Below are positions 15,539 to 25,945 of a DNA stretch of 64,000 bases, in pieces. The first letter of the stretch is position 1; every line of letters begins with the position of its first letter. The stretch is from an alpha proteobacterium IMCC14465 (GTDB lineage: Bacteria; Pseudomonadota; Alphaproteobacteria; RS24). The stretch is taken from NCBI GenBank assembly GCA_000293845.2, contig ALYF01000003.1, positions 558,001 to 622,000 on the forward strand, read 5' to 3'. Both the position numbers and the translations under genes were made by a program. The notes under the pieces were generated by a model. The model was not told where the DNA came from, did no database searches, and was given only the letters and a program-made list of their open reading frames with translations.

Positions 15539-16914
15539 GGTGTGGCTGCCTCAGAGTTTTCTGTTTGGATAGGTGGCGTCAGAATACCGGTGACACTCTG
15601 GCTGGCATCCAGATATAAGGTGGCGGCTTTTCGGATATCCGCCGCGGATACAGCTTCGATATGCTGTGTCCATCGGTTGACATCGTCAATATTCAAACCA
15701 ATGGCGAGTAATGACCCATATATTCTTGCCTGCGCAAATTGACTGTCACGCGCATAAAGTGTGTCGGCTAGGATTTTGGTTTTGGCACGCTCTAGTTCCT
15801 GCGGTGATACATTTTCTATTTTCAGTTTTGCGATTTCTGCATCAAGACGCGCCAGATTATCTTCAATAGAGGTCACGTCGCGCGGGGCTATATAAACCAC
15901 AGCCTCACCATGTGCGCGCTTCATCGTATCCGCCCAACCGCCGACGCCGACGGCAATTTTTTCATCAACAATTGACGTCTGATAAAGCCGCCCCGTTGTG
16001 CCAGATGACAGAATCTGCATCAGCAATTCTAAGGCCGCGAAGGATTTCGCATTTTCCTGCGTCCATACCGGCAGTCGATATATGCGCTGCATGACTGGCT
16101 GGCGGGTGCGGATATCCTGCATATAAATTGTCTCGGGTGCAGAGAGCGTGTCTGCTTTTATCTGTTGGTTTTTAGGCTTTTTCGCAGCTGGTATCGCACC
16201 ATAATAACGCGCCGCCAGTTCTTTGACCTCTGGCATTTCGGCATCCCCAGAGACTATCAATATAGCATTATCCGGTGCGTAAAAGCGTCGGTAGAAATCC
16301 TGTGCGTCTGCAACGGTTAGTTGTTCAATTTCATCGCGCCAACCAATAATCGGACGCGCATAAGGGTGCGGTTTATGCAGGGCATGGCGTATTTTTTCCC
16401 CCAGCAGGGCAGGTGGGTTGGAGTCAGTGCGCGATGCGCGTTCCTCCAAGACAACATCACGCTCAGAGAGTGCCTGCGTTTCGTCAAAAACCAGATTAGC
16501 CATGCGATCAGCTTCCAGCTTCATGACCGCTTCGAGCTTATCGGCGGAGATGCGCTGGAAATAAGCCGTATAGTCATGCGCTGTAAAAGCGTTTTCACGC
16601 CCACCCATCATGGCGATTTTCTCTGAAAATTCCCCGGGGGCAAGAGTTTGCGTGCCTTTAAACATTAAGTGTTCAAAATAATGCGCGATACCGGATCTGC
16701 CATCAGGATCATCTGTGGCGCCGGCCTTATACCAAACCATATGGGTAATGACAGGCGCTCTTTTGTCAGTCATCACGACAATTTCGAGGCCATTGGCAAG
16801 GCGGTCTGTAGTTATATTTTGGGGATTATCAGATGGCTGCGAACAGGCTGAAAGAGCAACACTCACAATCACAGATAGGATATATGATAGACGCCTAAGC
16901 GACCTGAACAACAT
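15535..16914 (-). CDS. M16-family zinc metallopeptidase, lipoprotein
   Basis: A 459-residue M16 peptidase. The signal ends in a lipobox ALSAC, so it is probably a lipoprotein. The inverted zinc motif HYFEH lies in RSGIAHYFEHLMFKGT with the downstream glutamate in the ALSERDVVLEE region. It overlaps the following inactive M16 gene by 4 bp, giving an active/inactive pair as in mitochondrial processing peptidase. The cluster continues upstream with a BamF-like lipoprotein and lspA, which would process both lipoproteins. A GTG at 16917 immediately precedes the chosen ATG. Confidence 0.92.
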   Translation of the reverse strand: MLFRSLRRLSYILSVIVSVALSACSQPSDNPQNITTDRLANGLEIVVMTDKRAPVITHMVWYKAGATDDPDGRSGIAHYFEHLMFKGTQTLAPGEFSEKIAMMGGRENAFTAHDYTAYFQRISADKLEAVMKLEADRMANLVFDETQALSERDVVLEERASRTDSNPPALLGEKIRHALHKPHPYARPIIGWRDEIEQLTVADAQDFYRRFYAPDNAILIVSGDAEMPEVKELAARYYGAIPAAKKPKNQQIKADTLSAPETIYMQDIRTRQPVMQRIYRLPVWTQENAKSFAALELLMQILSSGTTGRLYQTSIVDEKIAVGVGGWADTMKRAHGEAVVYIAPRDVTSIEDNLARLDAEIAKLKIENVSPQELERAKTKILADTLYARDSQFAQARIYGSLLAIGLNIDDVNRWTQHIEAVSAADIRKAATLYLDASQSVTGILTPPIQTENSEAATP

Positions 16915-16926
16915 CACAAAAGTAGC

Positions 16927-17355
16927 CTATTCCTCGGTTGAATTTAAAATAAGCTTTTCTGTGACAGCTTTATCTTTTGTGACAATATTATTGCCGTCAT
17001 TCTGCATGCTTGAGCGCACATTATTCTGACTTGGGTCTGAACCGATGCGATTGAGAATTTCTTTTTCACCATCGGAGGCAATTTCTGAAATATCAACTTC
17101 ACGTCCTGTCAAAATCTCTTCAGCCTCAACACGTGTGCTGGCGCGCGCGACTTTACTGCCAGCCTCTTTTGGTGGCTTCAAAGAATAATCGGGTGGGATA
17201 ATGAGCGGTTGTTTTTTTAAAATGGCGAATTCATCCGGCGGGTTCTTTTGATAGGAAAGGGCGTCTGATAGCCCCCCGCCACAGGCTGAGACTGTCAGTG
17301 TCAGGCATAAAAGACCGAGGATATTCTTCCCACGATTCATTTTCAAATTTGTCAT
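16927..17355 (-). CDS. DUF3035 lipoprotein, BamF-like outer-membrane assembly subunit
   Basis: A 142-residue lipoprotein. The signal peptide ends in LTVSAC. The mature part begins with the DUF3035 signature NPPDEFAILKKQPLIIPPDY, the same pattern as BamF, an alphaproteobacteria-specific accessory subunit of the beta-barrel assembly machine. The rest is polar. The start at 17355 is preferred because AAGGA lies about 8 bp upstream; the frame is open further up to 17403. It is located directly after lspA, the lipoprotein signal peptidase that would mature it. Confidence 0.8.
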   Translation of the reverse strand: MTNLKMNRGKNILGLLCLTLTVSACGGGLSDALSYQKNPPDEFAILKKQPLIIPPDYSLKPPKEAGSKVARASTRVEAEEILTGREVDISEIASDGEKEILNRIGSDPSQNNVRSSMQNDGNNIVTKDKAVTEKLILNSTEE

Positions 17356-17418
17356 GCTCGTTTTCCTTATGCGCATATTCAGCTCGTTATTTGATGCGGC
17401 CAATTATGGGTTGAGAGA

Positions 17419-17925
17419 CTAAGCCTCATCGGTTGTTTTGCCAGACAGGAAAAAACTGTCCAGTAAAATCGTTACAACACCTAAACTAATCCAAACATCG
17501 GCAAGATTAAAGACGTACCAGTAATAGTTTTCATAATGAAAACTAATGAAATCAATCACCCCGCCATAAATTACGCGGTCGATAATATTGCCTATCGCGC
17601 CGCCAATAATCAGGCAATAGCCAAGTCGCTCCCATTTGCCTGTGGCCCGTACCATTTGAACAAGCAAAAAAAGCGTTATCAGCAGACCGAGTACGGATAG
17701 GATGATACGCCCCGCCATGCCTGAGCTGTCAAACAGCCCATAGCTAATGCCAGTATTCCATATCAGTACAAAATCCAGTATCGGCAGAACAGCTATTCGG
17801 TCGATTTCTGATATCTGCATCAAAACTGTTTGCTTGGTAATCTGGTCGAGACATATGAGCAGGAAACATATGAGCAGTCCCTGCCGCGCCGGCCCTTGTT
17901 TTAAGAGTGAATTGAAGGCCGTCAT
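17419..17925 (-). CDS. lspA: Lipoprotein signal peptidase (signal peptidase II)
   Basis: A 168-residue inner-membrane aspartic protease that cleaves diacylated prolipoproteins. Four hydrophobic segments are visible. The two catalytic aspartates are in GGAIGNIIDR and FNLADVWI, and the family N-terminal helix contains LICLDQITK. ATG at 17925 lies 4 bp after the ileS stop and is preferred over an upstream TTG inside ileS. ileS-lspA is a common bacterial order, and at least two predicted lipoproteins follow in the same operon. Confidence 0.95.
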   Translation of the reverse strand: MTAFNSLLKQGPARQGLLICFLLICLDQITKQTVLMQISEIDRIAVLPILDFVLIWNTGISYGLFDSSGMAGRIILSVLGLLITLFLLVQMVRATGKWERLGYCLIIGGAIGNIIDRVIYGGVIDFISFHYENYYWYVFNLADVWISLGVVTILLDSFFLSGKTTDEA

Positions 17926-17929
17926 GAAG

Positions 17930-20779
17930 CTATCCGCGACCGTCAAATGTCGGGTCTAATGTCGGGTCTAATGCCGAGTCAAATGCCGAGACAGCTTGCG
18001 CATCACGAGGACTTAAATCTGGGTAAGCGGCATCGCTTCCGACTTCTGGTAGAATTTTCCAGCTACGGCGGCATTTTTGCCCGACTGCCAGAGCGGGAAG
18101 GACACCTACATCTTGCACATCACCCAGCGTGAAGGCCTCTGCGGGTGGCGCTTCATTGCGGATATCAATCTGCGAGGTGATGCAAATATCTGCCATGTCT
18201 AAATCTTGGGTTGTATCAAACCAATCGGCATTGGCTATGAACACGACAGGCGCAGCTTCAAGGCTGGAGCCAATGCGTTTTTCTTGCCGTTCAATTTCTA
18301 GTGCGCCCGTAACCACGCGGCGGATTTTGCGGATGATGTCCCATTTTGCTGCAAGCTCATCATTTTTATAATCTGCAGGAATTTCGGGGAATTGTTGCTC
18401 GTGGATGGAGCCACGTGTTTCCCCATAACGGCTTTGCCAGACTTCTTCGGTGGTGAAGCATAAAACTGGAGCCAGCCAATTTGCCAGGCAGTCAAAACTT
18501 ATATCCATAATGGTGCGGCATCCGCGACGCGCCAAGCTGTCATCGGGGTCACAATATAAAGCATCCTTACGAATATCGAAGTAAAACGCCGATAGCTCCA
18601 CTGTCATGAAATTGAACAATGTCTGATAGACACGTCTAAAGTCAAAATCCTCATATCCGGCGCGGACCGCGTCGTTGACTTCGCTGAGGCGGTGCAACAT
18701 ATAATTTTCAAGCTCCGGCAGCTCTTGCGGGGCACATTTTTCCGCCTCACTAAACCCTGAAAGATTACCAAGCAGAAAGCGGAAGCAATTTCGCATTTTG
18801 CGATAGGCATCCGTATTGGCTTTAATGATTTCCGGCCCGATGCGTTGGTCCTCGCTATAGTCACAGCTTGTCGTCCAGAGCCGGATAATCTCGGCACCTG
18901 ACTGGTCAATGACTTTAAGCGGATCGACAGCATTGCCCGTGGATTTGGACATTTTGCGGCCCTTTTCATCCATGGTGAAGCCGTGGGTTACGACATTCTT
19001 GTAGGGCGCTATGCCGCGCGTCGCACAGGACTCCAGCAAAGAAGAATGAAACCAGCCACGATGTTGGTCAGAGCCTTCCAAATAGACATCAGCAGGCCAA
19101 TGAAGATTATCGCGGGCTTCCAACACAAAGGCATGTGTCGTGCCGCTATCAAACCAGACATCAAGAATATCTGTGACCTGCTCATAATCTGCGGCCTGAT
19201 AGGCGTCTCCAAGAAACGCTTGCGGGTCGGTATTGAACCACGCATCCGCGCCTTGTGTTTTCACCGCATCAACAATGCGTTGATTGACAGTTTCATCGCG
19301 CAAAATCTCGCCCGTTTGACGATGCATAAAGACCGTCAATGGCACACCCCATGCCCGTTGACGCGACAGCACCCAATCGGGGCGGTTTTCAATCATGGCA
19401 TGAATTCTATTGCGCCCTGCTTTAGGGAACCAGTTGACCTCATCAATGGCTTTCAGCGCTTTGTCGCGCAGATTATCGTGTTCCATGGAGACGAACCATT
19501 GCGGGGTATTTCTAAAAATCAACGGGGCTTTTGAGCGCCAGCTATGGGGATATTGGTGGCGTAATTTCCCCTTGGCAAAAAGGGCATTGGCCTCAATCAG
19601 AGCCGTGATAACAGCACCATTGGCATCCCCGTTTTTGCCATTTTCGTCCAGCACTCTTTTGCCGGCAAAAATCGGCACATGGTCGAAATAGACACCCGCT
19701 TCATCAACCGTGAACGGGACTTCTATTTTGTGTTTCAAGCCAAGTTCAAAGTCATCCTGACCATGCCCCGGGGCAATATGTACAAGCCCCGTACCCGTTT
19801 CGGCGGTAACAAAATCTCCCGCCAATATCGGCACATCAAAATCATAGCCTTGACCGGCGAGTGGATGCGCACACATCAGGCCTTCGGGCTGAACATCTTT
19901 GAGGCGTTGGAAATCAGTTATATCGGCGGCGTTCATAGCGCGTTCAGCGAGGTCATCACACAGAATGAGTTTGTCATCTCCAATCTGATACAGCCCATAG
20001 CTAAGATTCTTCGCGCATGCCATCGCCCGATTGCCGGGAATGGTCCAGGGGGTTGTCGTCCAGATAACGGCGGAAACCCCGTCGGTTAATTCCGGGTCGG
20101 CTGCCTGTTTGACCGGAAACTTGACGAAAATAGTCGGGGAGACATGTTCCTCATATTCGACCTCAGCCTCGGCGAGGGCAGTCTTTTCAACGACTGACCA
20201 CATAACGGGTTTAGAGCCTCGATACAGCGCGCCATTCATTACAAATTTCTGGAATTCTTGAACAATGACCGCCTCGGCATCATATGCCATGGTCGTATAG
20301 GGGTTGTCCCAATCGCCGATAATGCCCAAGCGTTGAAACTGCTCGGATTGAATGGCGACCCATTTCTCAGCAAAGCTCCGGCATTCAGCGCGGAATTCTG
20401 TAGCGGGGACTTCATCCTTATTCAGCCCCTTGGCGCGATATTGCTCTTCAATTTTCCATTCAATCGGCAGACCATGGCAATCCCAGCCTGGCACATAGAC
20501 GGCGTTTTTGCCGGTCATCTGGCGGGAGCGGACAATAATGTCTTTGAGAATTTTATTCAGCGCATGTCCGATATGAATATCGCCATTGGCATAGGGAGGG
20601 CCGTCATGCAGGACAAATTTTTCTTTGTCTTTGGCGGCTTCGCGCAAACGGTCATAGAGACCGATTTTTTCCCAATAAGCCAGAATTTCCGGCTCGCGTT
20701 TAGGGAGGCCGGCTTTCATCGGAAAGTCGGTTTGGGGTAAATTCAGTGTTTCCCGATAATCTCTTTGATCTTCATCCAT
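17930..20779 (-). CDS. ileS: Isoleucyl-tRNA synthetase
   Basis: A 949-residue class I synthetase that charges tRNA-Ile. It has the HIGH motif as GDIHIGHALNKIL (near residue 65), a full editing domain, and KMSKS in GRKMSKSTGNAV. The C-terminal region, where many bacterial IleS have a four-cysteine zinc module, keeps only CRRSW; the other cysteines are Ser or absent. The final residues (ALDPTLDPTFDGRG) come from a 12-bp tandem repeat. ATG at 20779 is chosen; a TTG 15 bp upstream is possible. It lies between ribF (20 bp upstream) and lspA. Confidence 0.96.
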   Translation of the reverse strand: MDEDQRDYRETLNLPQTDFPMKAGLPKREPEILAYWEKIGLYDRLREAAKDKEKFVLHDGPPYANGDIHIGHALNKILKDIIVRSRQMTGKNAVYVPGWDCHGLPIEWKIEEQYRAKGLNKDEVPATEFRAECRSFAEKWVAIQSEQFQRLGIIGDWDNPYTTMAYDAEAVIVQEFQKFVMNGALYRGSKPVMWSVVEKTALAEAEVEYEEHVSPTIFVKFPVKQAADPELTDGVSAVIWTTTPWTIPGNRAMACAKNLSYGLYQIGDDKLILCDDLAERAMNAADITDFQRLKDVQPEGLMCAHPLAGQGYDFDVPILAGDFVTAETGTGLVHIAPGHGQDDFELGLKHKIEVPFTVDEAGVYFDHVPIFAGKRVLDENGKNGDANGAVITALIEANALFAKGKLRHQYPHSWRSKAPLIFRNTPQWFVSMEHDNLRDKALKAIDEVNWFPKAGRNRIHAMIENRPDWVLSRQRAWGVPLTVFMHRQTGEILRDETVNQRIVDAVKTQGADAWFNTDPQAFLGDAYQAADYEQVTDILDVWFDSGTTHAFVLEARDNLHWPADVYLEGSDQHRGWFHSSLLESCATRGIAPYKNVVTHGFTMDEKGRKMSKSTGNAVDPLKVIDQSGAEIIRLWTTSCDYSEDQRIGPEIIKANTDAYRKMRNCFRFLLGNLSGFSEAEKCAPQELPELENYMLHRLSEVNDAVRAGYEDFDFRRVYQTLFNFMTVELSAFYFDIRKDALYCDPDDSLARRGCRTIMDISFDCLANWLAPVLCFTTEEVWQSRYGETRGSIHEQQFPEIPADYKNDELAAKWDIIRKIRRVVTGALEIERQEKRIGSSLEAAPVVFIANADWFDTTQDLDMADICITSQIDIRNEAPPAEAFTLGDVQDVGVLPALAVGQKCRRSWKILPEVGSDAAYPDLSPRDAQAVSAFDSALDPTLDPTFDGRG
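17944..17991 (-). repeat. 12-bp tandem repeat at the 3' end of ileS
   Basis: TCGGGTCTAATG at 17950-17961 and 17962-17973 is followed by CCGAGTCAAATG at 17974-17985, with half units on both sides. Read on the minus strand it encodes the D-S-A-L-D-P-T-L-D-P-T-F-D tail of IleS. Confidence 0.9.
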
Positions 20780-20799
20780 GCGCGGTTTTACCAATGCGG

Positions 20800-21765
20800 T
20801 TAGAGGCTTGCAAGCACTTCACGGGCTGATTGAACATCCCGTGCGATTTGTGCCTTAAGTGCGTCAAGCTTGTCAAATTGTTGTTCAGGGCGGATAAAGT
20901 CAACCAGCCCAACGCTTAATGTATCGCCGTAAATATCGCCATCAAAATCAAAGATGAAAACCTCGAGCCGTGGCGCTTCAGTTTCAAAACTTGGACGGAT
21001 GCCGAGATTGGCAACACCGGTATATTTTTGCCCTGCAAATGCGCCGTCTAGCATCTCAATGGTCACAGCATAAACCCCGAATAGCGGAAGATGGTAATCC
21101 TGCAGAGACAAATTTGCCGTCGGGAAATTGATGGTGCGCCCTCTTTGGTCGCCTTGGTCTACCACAGCTTCTAGCCGCCAGTAATCGCCAAGTAGTCTGG
21201 TGGCCTGTGCGATTTCTCCGCGGGTGAGACATTCGCGTATAGCGGTCGAGGAATAGGGGCGCTCGCCAGTGTTTTCGGGCGAGACGGCGGCGATGAACAG
21301 CACTTCAAAGCCTGCTTCTTCTCCGGCGGTTTTGAGCATATCTGGCGTGCCAGCGCGATTTTTACCAAAATGAAAATCATGCCCGATACACACAGCGCGC
21401 GCCTCAAAGCTCTCACTTATGATTTTTTGAATAAAATCCTCTGCCGACATTTCTGCCATGTCCTTGTCAAAGGTCAAAGCGACGACATTGGTTGCTCCAT
21501 ATTGTTCGAGCAGGCGTGCGCGTGTTTCAAGTCGCGTGAGCCGAAGGGGTGGCGCATGAGGCGCAAAATATTGTCGTGGATGCGGGTCAAATACCAGAAC
21601 CGTGACTTCCGGCGTTGCCGTATCGCTATCTAGGGCCTGTGCTTTCTCAAGCGCACGCGAAAGCACAGCCTGATGCCCTTTATGCACGCCGTCGAAATTG
21701 CCGATAACCAGCACGCCGCCCTTGGCGGTTTCAGGTAGTTGTGAAAGGTCGCGAAACAGTCCCAT
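20800..21765 (-). CDS. ribF: Bifunctional riboflavin kinase / FAD synthetase
   Basis: A 321-residue enzyme that makes FMN and then FAD from riboflavin. The N-terminal nucleotidyltransferase shows GNFDGVHKGHQAVL (near residue 23), and the C-terminal flavokinase shows RTINFPTANLSL and PLFGVYAV. The length is normal. It lies 3 bp after the HAD hydrolase stop and 20 bp before ileS, an arrangement common in alphaproteobacteria. No FMN riboswitch is visible upstream. Confidence 0.95.
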   Translation of the reverse strand: MGLFRDLSQLPETAKGGVLVIGNFDGVHKGHQAVLSRALEKAQALDSDTATPEVTVLVFDPHPRQYFAPHAPPLRLTRLETRARLLEQYGATNVVALTFDKDMAEMSAEDFIQKIISESFEARAVCIGHDFHFGKNRAGTPDMLKTAGEEAGFEVLFIAAVSPENTGERPYSSTAIRECLTRGEIAQATRLLGDYWRLEAVVDQGDQRGRTINFPTANLSLQDYHLPLFGVYAVTIEMLDGAFAGQKYTGVANLGIRPSFETEAPRLEVFIFDFDGDIYGDTLSVGLVDFIRPEQQFDKLDALKAQIARDVQSAREVLASL

Positions 21766-21768
21766 AAG

Positions 21769-22638
21769 TCACCATATCAGATGTTTCATAAAATAATGCG
21801 CGTAAGAATCATAGTCACGCAGAATGGTTTCAACATCTTCGGGGGTTTGCGATTCCTGTGTCAGAGTTTCGCTCAACCCGCCCGTAATGAATAGCACATC
21901 TAATTCCGCCGCATTCGCACCTGGAATATCGGTCTTAAAGCCGTCGCCAATTGCTAAAATGCGCGGGGTCTCCATATTGGTCATTTTTTGAAGTCTGGTT
22001 AAACCAGTCTCATAAATCGGCAAATAGGGCTTACCGAGCCATATCACTTCACCGCCATTATTTTCGTAAATTTCCGCCAACGCGCCAGCGCAATAAATCA
22101 CCTGTTCCCCGATTTGCACAATGCGGTCAGGATTGGCACAAATAAGGGGCAGTTTAAGTTCATGCCAGCGCGCGATTTCGTCGGCATAATCTTCCAGCGT
22201 TTCTTCCATGTCATTGCTCATGCCTGTGAGCAAAATAAAATCCGCGTCTTCTGCCGGCGCAAATTCAATATCAATGCCATTCAGCACATCCACATCTTTT
22301 GACGCGCCGACAAAATAACAAACCTGCCCCTCGGCGCCGCGCTGGGTCAGCATATCGCGTGCCGCATCACCGGAAGATAAAATCCCGTCATAGGCGCTGC
22401 GTGGGCAGTCCATCCTGTCCAAGCGTCTTTGCACGGCTTCGGCAGGTCGGGGCGCATTGGTTAAGAGGAGGACGGGGCCAACATTCTCGCGCCATCCTTG
22501 CAAGGCCTCGGCAACGCCGGGAAACAGATTATAGCCATTATGAATGACCCCCCACACATCGCAGAGTAGGGCATCATAATCGGCGGCAAGCTCTTGCAGG
22601 CTTTCGATTTTTCGCGGAAGGGTTTTTTCTGCAGACAT
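21769..22638 (-). CDS. HAD-superfamily class IIA hydrolase
   Basis: A 289-residue phosphatase. Motif I is DYDALLCDVWGVIHNG with the nucleophile Asp, motif II is VLLLTNAPR, and motif IV is ILAIGDGFKTDIPGAN. The cap is of the C2 (class IIA) type, as in NagD-like enzymes, and matches a subfamily often found beside ribF. The substrate is unknown; sugar phosphates or nucleotides are possible. ATG at 22638 is favoured over a TTG at 22656. Confidence 0.85.
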   Translation of the reverse strand: MSAEKTLPRKIESLQELAADYDALLCDVWGVIHNGYNLFPGVAEALQGWRENVGPVLLLTNAPRPAEAVQRRLDRMDCPRSAYDGILSSGDAARDMLTQRGAEGQVCYFVGASKDVDVLNGIDIEFAPAEDADFILLTGMSNDMEETLEDYADEIARWHELKLPLICANPDRIVQIGEQVIYCAGALAEIYENNGGEVIWLGKPYLPIYETGLTRLQKMTNMETPRILAIGDGFKTDIPGANAAELDVLFITGGLSETLTQESQTPEDVETILRDYDSYAHYFMKHLIW

Positions 22639-22750
22639 GGCAGGAAACTGCCTCAATCACCGCGTCAGTTCAAGATGAAATTGCAGATTTTTTAAAAGCT
22701 GATACCTTACCCACAATGTTAGTTAAGCTTGAACTTTAGGGGGCAAAAAA

Positions 22751-23521
22751 GTGGAGTTATTTGATTTATCCGGCAAAACCGCCATCATTACAGGTTCATC
22801 CAGAGGTATCGGCGAAGCCATCGCTACGCGCATGGCAGAGCATGGGGCAAATGTTGTTATCTCCAGCCGTAAAGCGGATGCTTGTGACGCGGTTACGGAT
22901 GCGATTAACAGCAAATATCCGGGACGTGCCAAAACCATCGCCGCACATATTGGCGATAAAGACGCCTTGCAAAATCTCGTTGATGAAACCGAAAAAGCAT
23001 TCGGGCAGGTCGATATTCTGGTGTGCAATGCTGCGGTGAATCCCTATTACGGCCCGTCAGCCGATTGCCCCGATGACGCATTTGATCGCGTGATGGAATG
23101 TAATGTGAAATCTAATCACTGGCTGATGAATATGGTTATTCCCGGCATGAAGCAACGCAAAGACGGTGCGATTATCGTCATTTCATCTATTGCAGGGCAA
23201 ATGGGGCAGCCAACGCTTGGCGTTTACGGCCTGTCAAAGGCAGCAGATTCAGCACTGGCACGGAATATGGCGGTTGAACATGGCGTGGATAATATTCGCA
23301 CAAATGCAATCGCGCCGGGGCTGATTAAAACCTATTTTGCAAAAGCGCTATGGGATAATCCTGAAATTCTGGAAGTGGCAACATCCACCACGCCGATGAA
23401 ACGTATTGGTTCGCCAGATGAAATCGCAGGCGCGGCGGTGTTTCTGGCATCACCTGCCGGATCATATGTTAATGGACAGACCCTCACGATTGATGGTGGT
23501 CAGGTCATTAACGGATTTTAA
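22751..23521 (+). CDS. Short-chain dehydrogenase/reductase
   Basis: A 256-residue classical SDR. The cofactor motif TGSSRGIGEAIA is at about 13-24, NAA in CNAAVNPYYG, the catalytic Ser in VISSIAGQ and YxxxK in YGLSKAAD. The C-terminus ends in GSYVNGQTLTIDGGQVING, typical of family members that oxidise or reduce alcohols and ketones. The start is a GTG preceded by AGGGGG. It resembles vertebrate DHRS4-like dehydrogenases, but substrate cannot be assigned. It is monocistronic and shares a bidirectional terminator with groEL. Confidence 0.88.
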   Translation: MELFDLSGKTAIITGSSRGIGEAIATRMAEHGANVVISSRKADACDAVTDAINSKYPGRAKTIAAHIGDKDALQNLVDETEKAFGQVDILVCNAAVNPYYGPSADCPDDAFDRVMECNVKSNHWLMNMVIPGMKQRKDGAIIVISSIAGQMGQPTLGVYGLSKAADSALARNMAVEHGVDNIRTNAIAPGLIKTYFAKALWDNPEILEVATSTTPMKRIGSPDEIAGAAVFLASPAGSYVNGQTLTIDGGQVINGF

Positions 23522-23532
23522 ATACAAAAAAA

Positions 23533-23555
23533 GGGCCGCATGAAGCGGCCCTTTT
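23533..23555. terminator. Bidirectional rho-independent terminator
   Basis: GGGCCGC (23533-23539) and GCGGCCC (23545-23551) form a stem with loop ATGAA, followed by TTTT on the plus strand and preceded by a run of A residues that gives a U run on the minus strand. It serves both the SDR gene and the groESL operon. Confidence 0.92.
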
Positions 23556-23589
23556 CAAAGTCTTTCAGCAAAGTCTTTAAGCTGGGAGG

Positions 23590-25260
<1,671 letters not shown>

Positions 25261-25269
25261 TTAAACTGT

Positions 25270-25557
25270 TCAGTCAATAATGCCGAGGATGTCGGACTCT
25301 TTCATAATCAGAAGTTCTTCACCATCAATGGTGACTTCATTTCCTGACCATTTTCCAAAAAGCACCTTATCTTTGGGCTTCACATCAAGTGGTGTAATTT
25401 TACCATCTTCGGTTCTAATACCAGTACCGACAGCGACGATGACGCCTTGGGATGGTTTTTCTTGCGCGGAATCGGGAATGATAATCCCGCCCGCAGTTTT
25501 GGAATCCTCGTCCATACGACGAACCAATACGCGATCATGCATTGGGCGAAATGCCAT
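25270..25557 (-). CDS. groES: Co-chaperonin GroES (Hsp10)
   Basis: A 95-residue co-chaperonin lid of GroEL. It shows [11 protein letters not shown], the mobile loop [22 protein letters not shown] and the C-terminal [15 protein letters not shown]. The ribosome-binding site GAGGAGAAAG precedes the ATG. The promoter region upstream carries a heat-shock sigma-32 site. Confidence 0.99.
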   Translation of the reverse strand: MAFRPMHDRVLVRRMDEDSKTAGGIIIPDSAQEKPSQGVIVAVGTGIRTEDGKITPLDVKPKDKVLFGKWSGNEVTIDGEELLIMKESDILGIID

Positions 25558-25602
25558 TTTTCTTTCTCCTCAACTTGGAATAAAATTATATTTCTCTTGT
25601 CT

Positions 25603-25627
25603 GGACCCGCCCCTAAAAGATGGGTCC
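25603..25627 (-). promoter_or_regulatory. Hairpin near the 5' end of the groESL leader
   Basis: GGACCC (25603-25608) and GGGTCC (25622-25627) can pair across a 13-nt loop. Given the promoter at 25639-25670, this would form at the start of the roughly 75-nt leader. It may stabilise the mRNA; the ribosome-binding site is not inside the stem, so it is not a classic ROSE-type thermometer. Confidence 0.4.
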
Positions 25628-25638
25628 CTGAAACAAGT

Positions 25639-25670
25639 CAGAGATAAGAGCCTGTCCTCGGACTTTCAAG
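25639..25670 (-). promoter_or_regulatory. Heat-shock (sigma-32) promoter of groESL
   Basis: Reading the minus strand, CTTG (25670-25667; extended CTTGAAA) is followed after 18 bp by CTTATCTCTG (25648-25639). This is an exact match to the alphaproteobacterial heat-shock consensus CTTG-N17/18-CYTATNTNNG. Transcription would start a few bases downstream, before the leader hairpin. No CIRCE element was found, so control appears to be by RpoH. Confidence 0.88.
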
Positions 25671-25854
25671 AGGTAAAATCAAAAAAACTGTATTTAATTT
25701 TTATATTTCAATTTTTAAAATCGAATGATTTTGCTGATATTAACCTCATTGTTATGACCCCACCAATGCGGCACTGCTTATGTCAGTGGTTTTCAGTCAT
25801 TGAGGGGCCAAACCTATCTGCCGATTCAATGGTGCGCTCTGAAACACCATCAAG
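25671..25854. other. Intergenic stretch between groES promoter and hisG tail
   Basis: Part of a 388-bp gap between groES and hisG. The half next to the promoter is very AT-rich and could act as an UP-like element. The remainder shows no credible coding frame, tRNA or conserved RNA fold. Confidence 0.6.
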
Positions 25855-25886
25855 CCGGGATCCTTGAATAAAACAGAGGGTCCCGG
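25855..25886. terminator. Hairpin downstream of hisG, possible terminator
   Basis: CCGGGATCC (25855-25863) can pair with GGGTCCCGG (25878-25886) with one G-T pair and a 14-nt loop. It lies about 60 bp past the hisG stop. The T run follows on the plus strand, not on the minus strand where hisG is read, so its role as a terminator for the his genes is doubtful. Confidence 0.35.
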
Positions 25887-25942
25887 TTTAATTTTAGGGT
25901 TTAATTTTAAGTTTTAATTTTGAGTTTTAATATAGGGTTTAG
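25885..25942. repeat. About 13-bp AT-rich tandem repeat at the end of hisG
   Basis: Units resembling GGTTTAATTTTA begin at about 25885, 25898, 25911 and 25924, with a fifth partial copy at 25937. The copies have diverged at one to three positions. The array reaches to within a few bases of the hisG stop codon. Confidence 0.75.
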
Positions 25943-25945
25943 ATC

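Noticed and set aside
18983-19534. 183-residue open frame antisense to ileS
   Set aside because: Shadow of the ileS reading frame without family features.
20800-22750. FMN riboswitch upstream of ribF
   Set aside because: ribF is inside an operon 3 bp after the HAD gene, and no conserved riboswitch core was recognised in the SDR/HAD gap.
25855-25886. Hairpin considered as a CIRCE element for groESL
   Set aside because: Arms are CCGGGATCC-like, not TTAGCACTC/GAGTGCTAA, and it lies far from the groES start.
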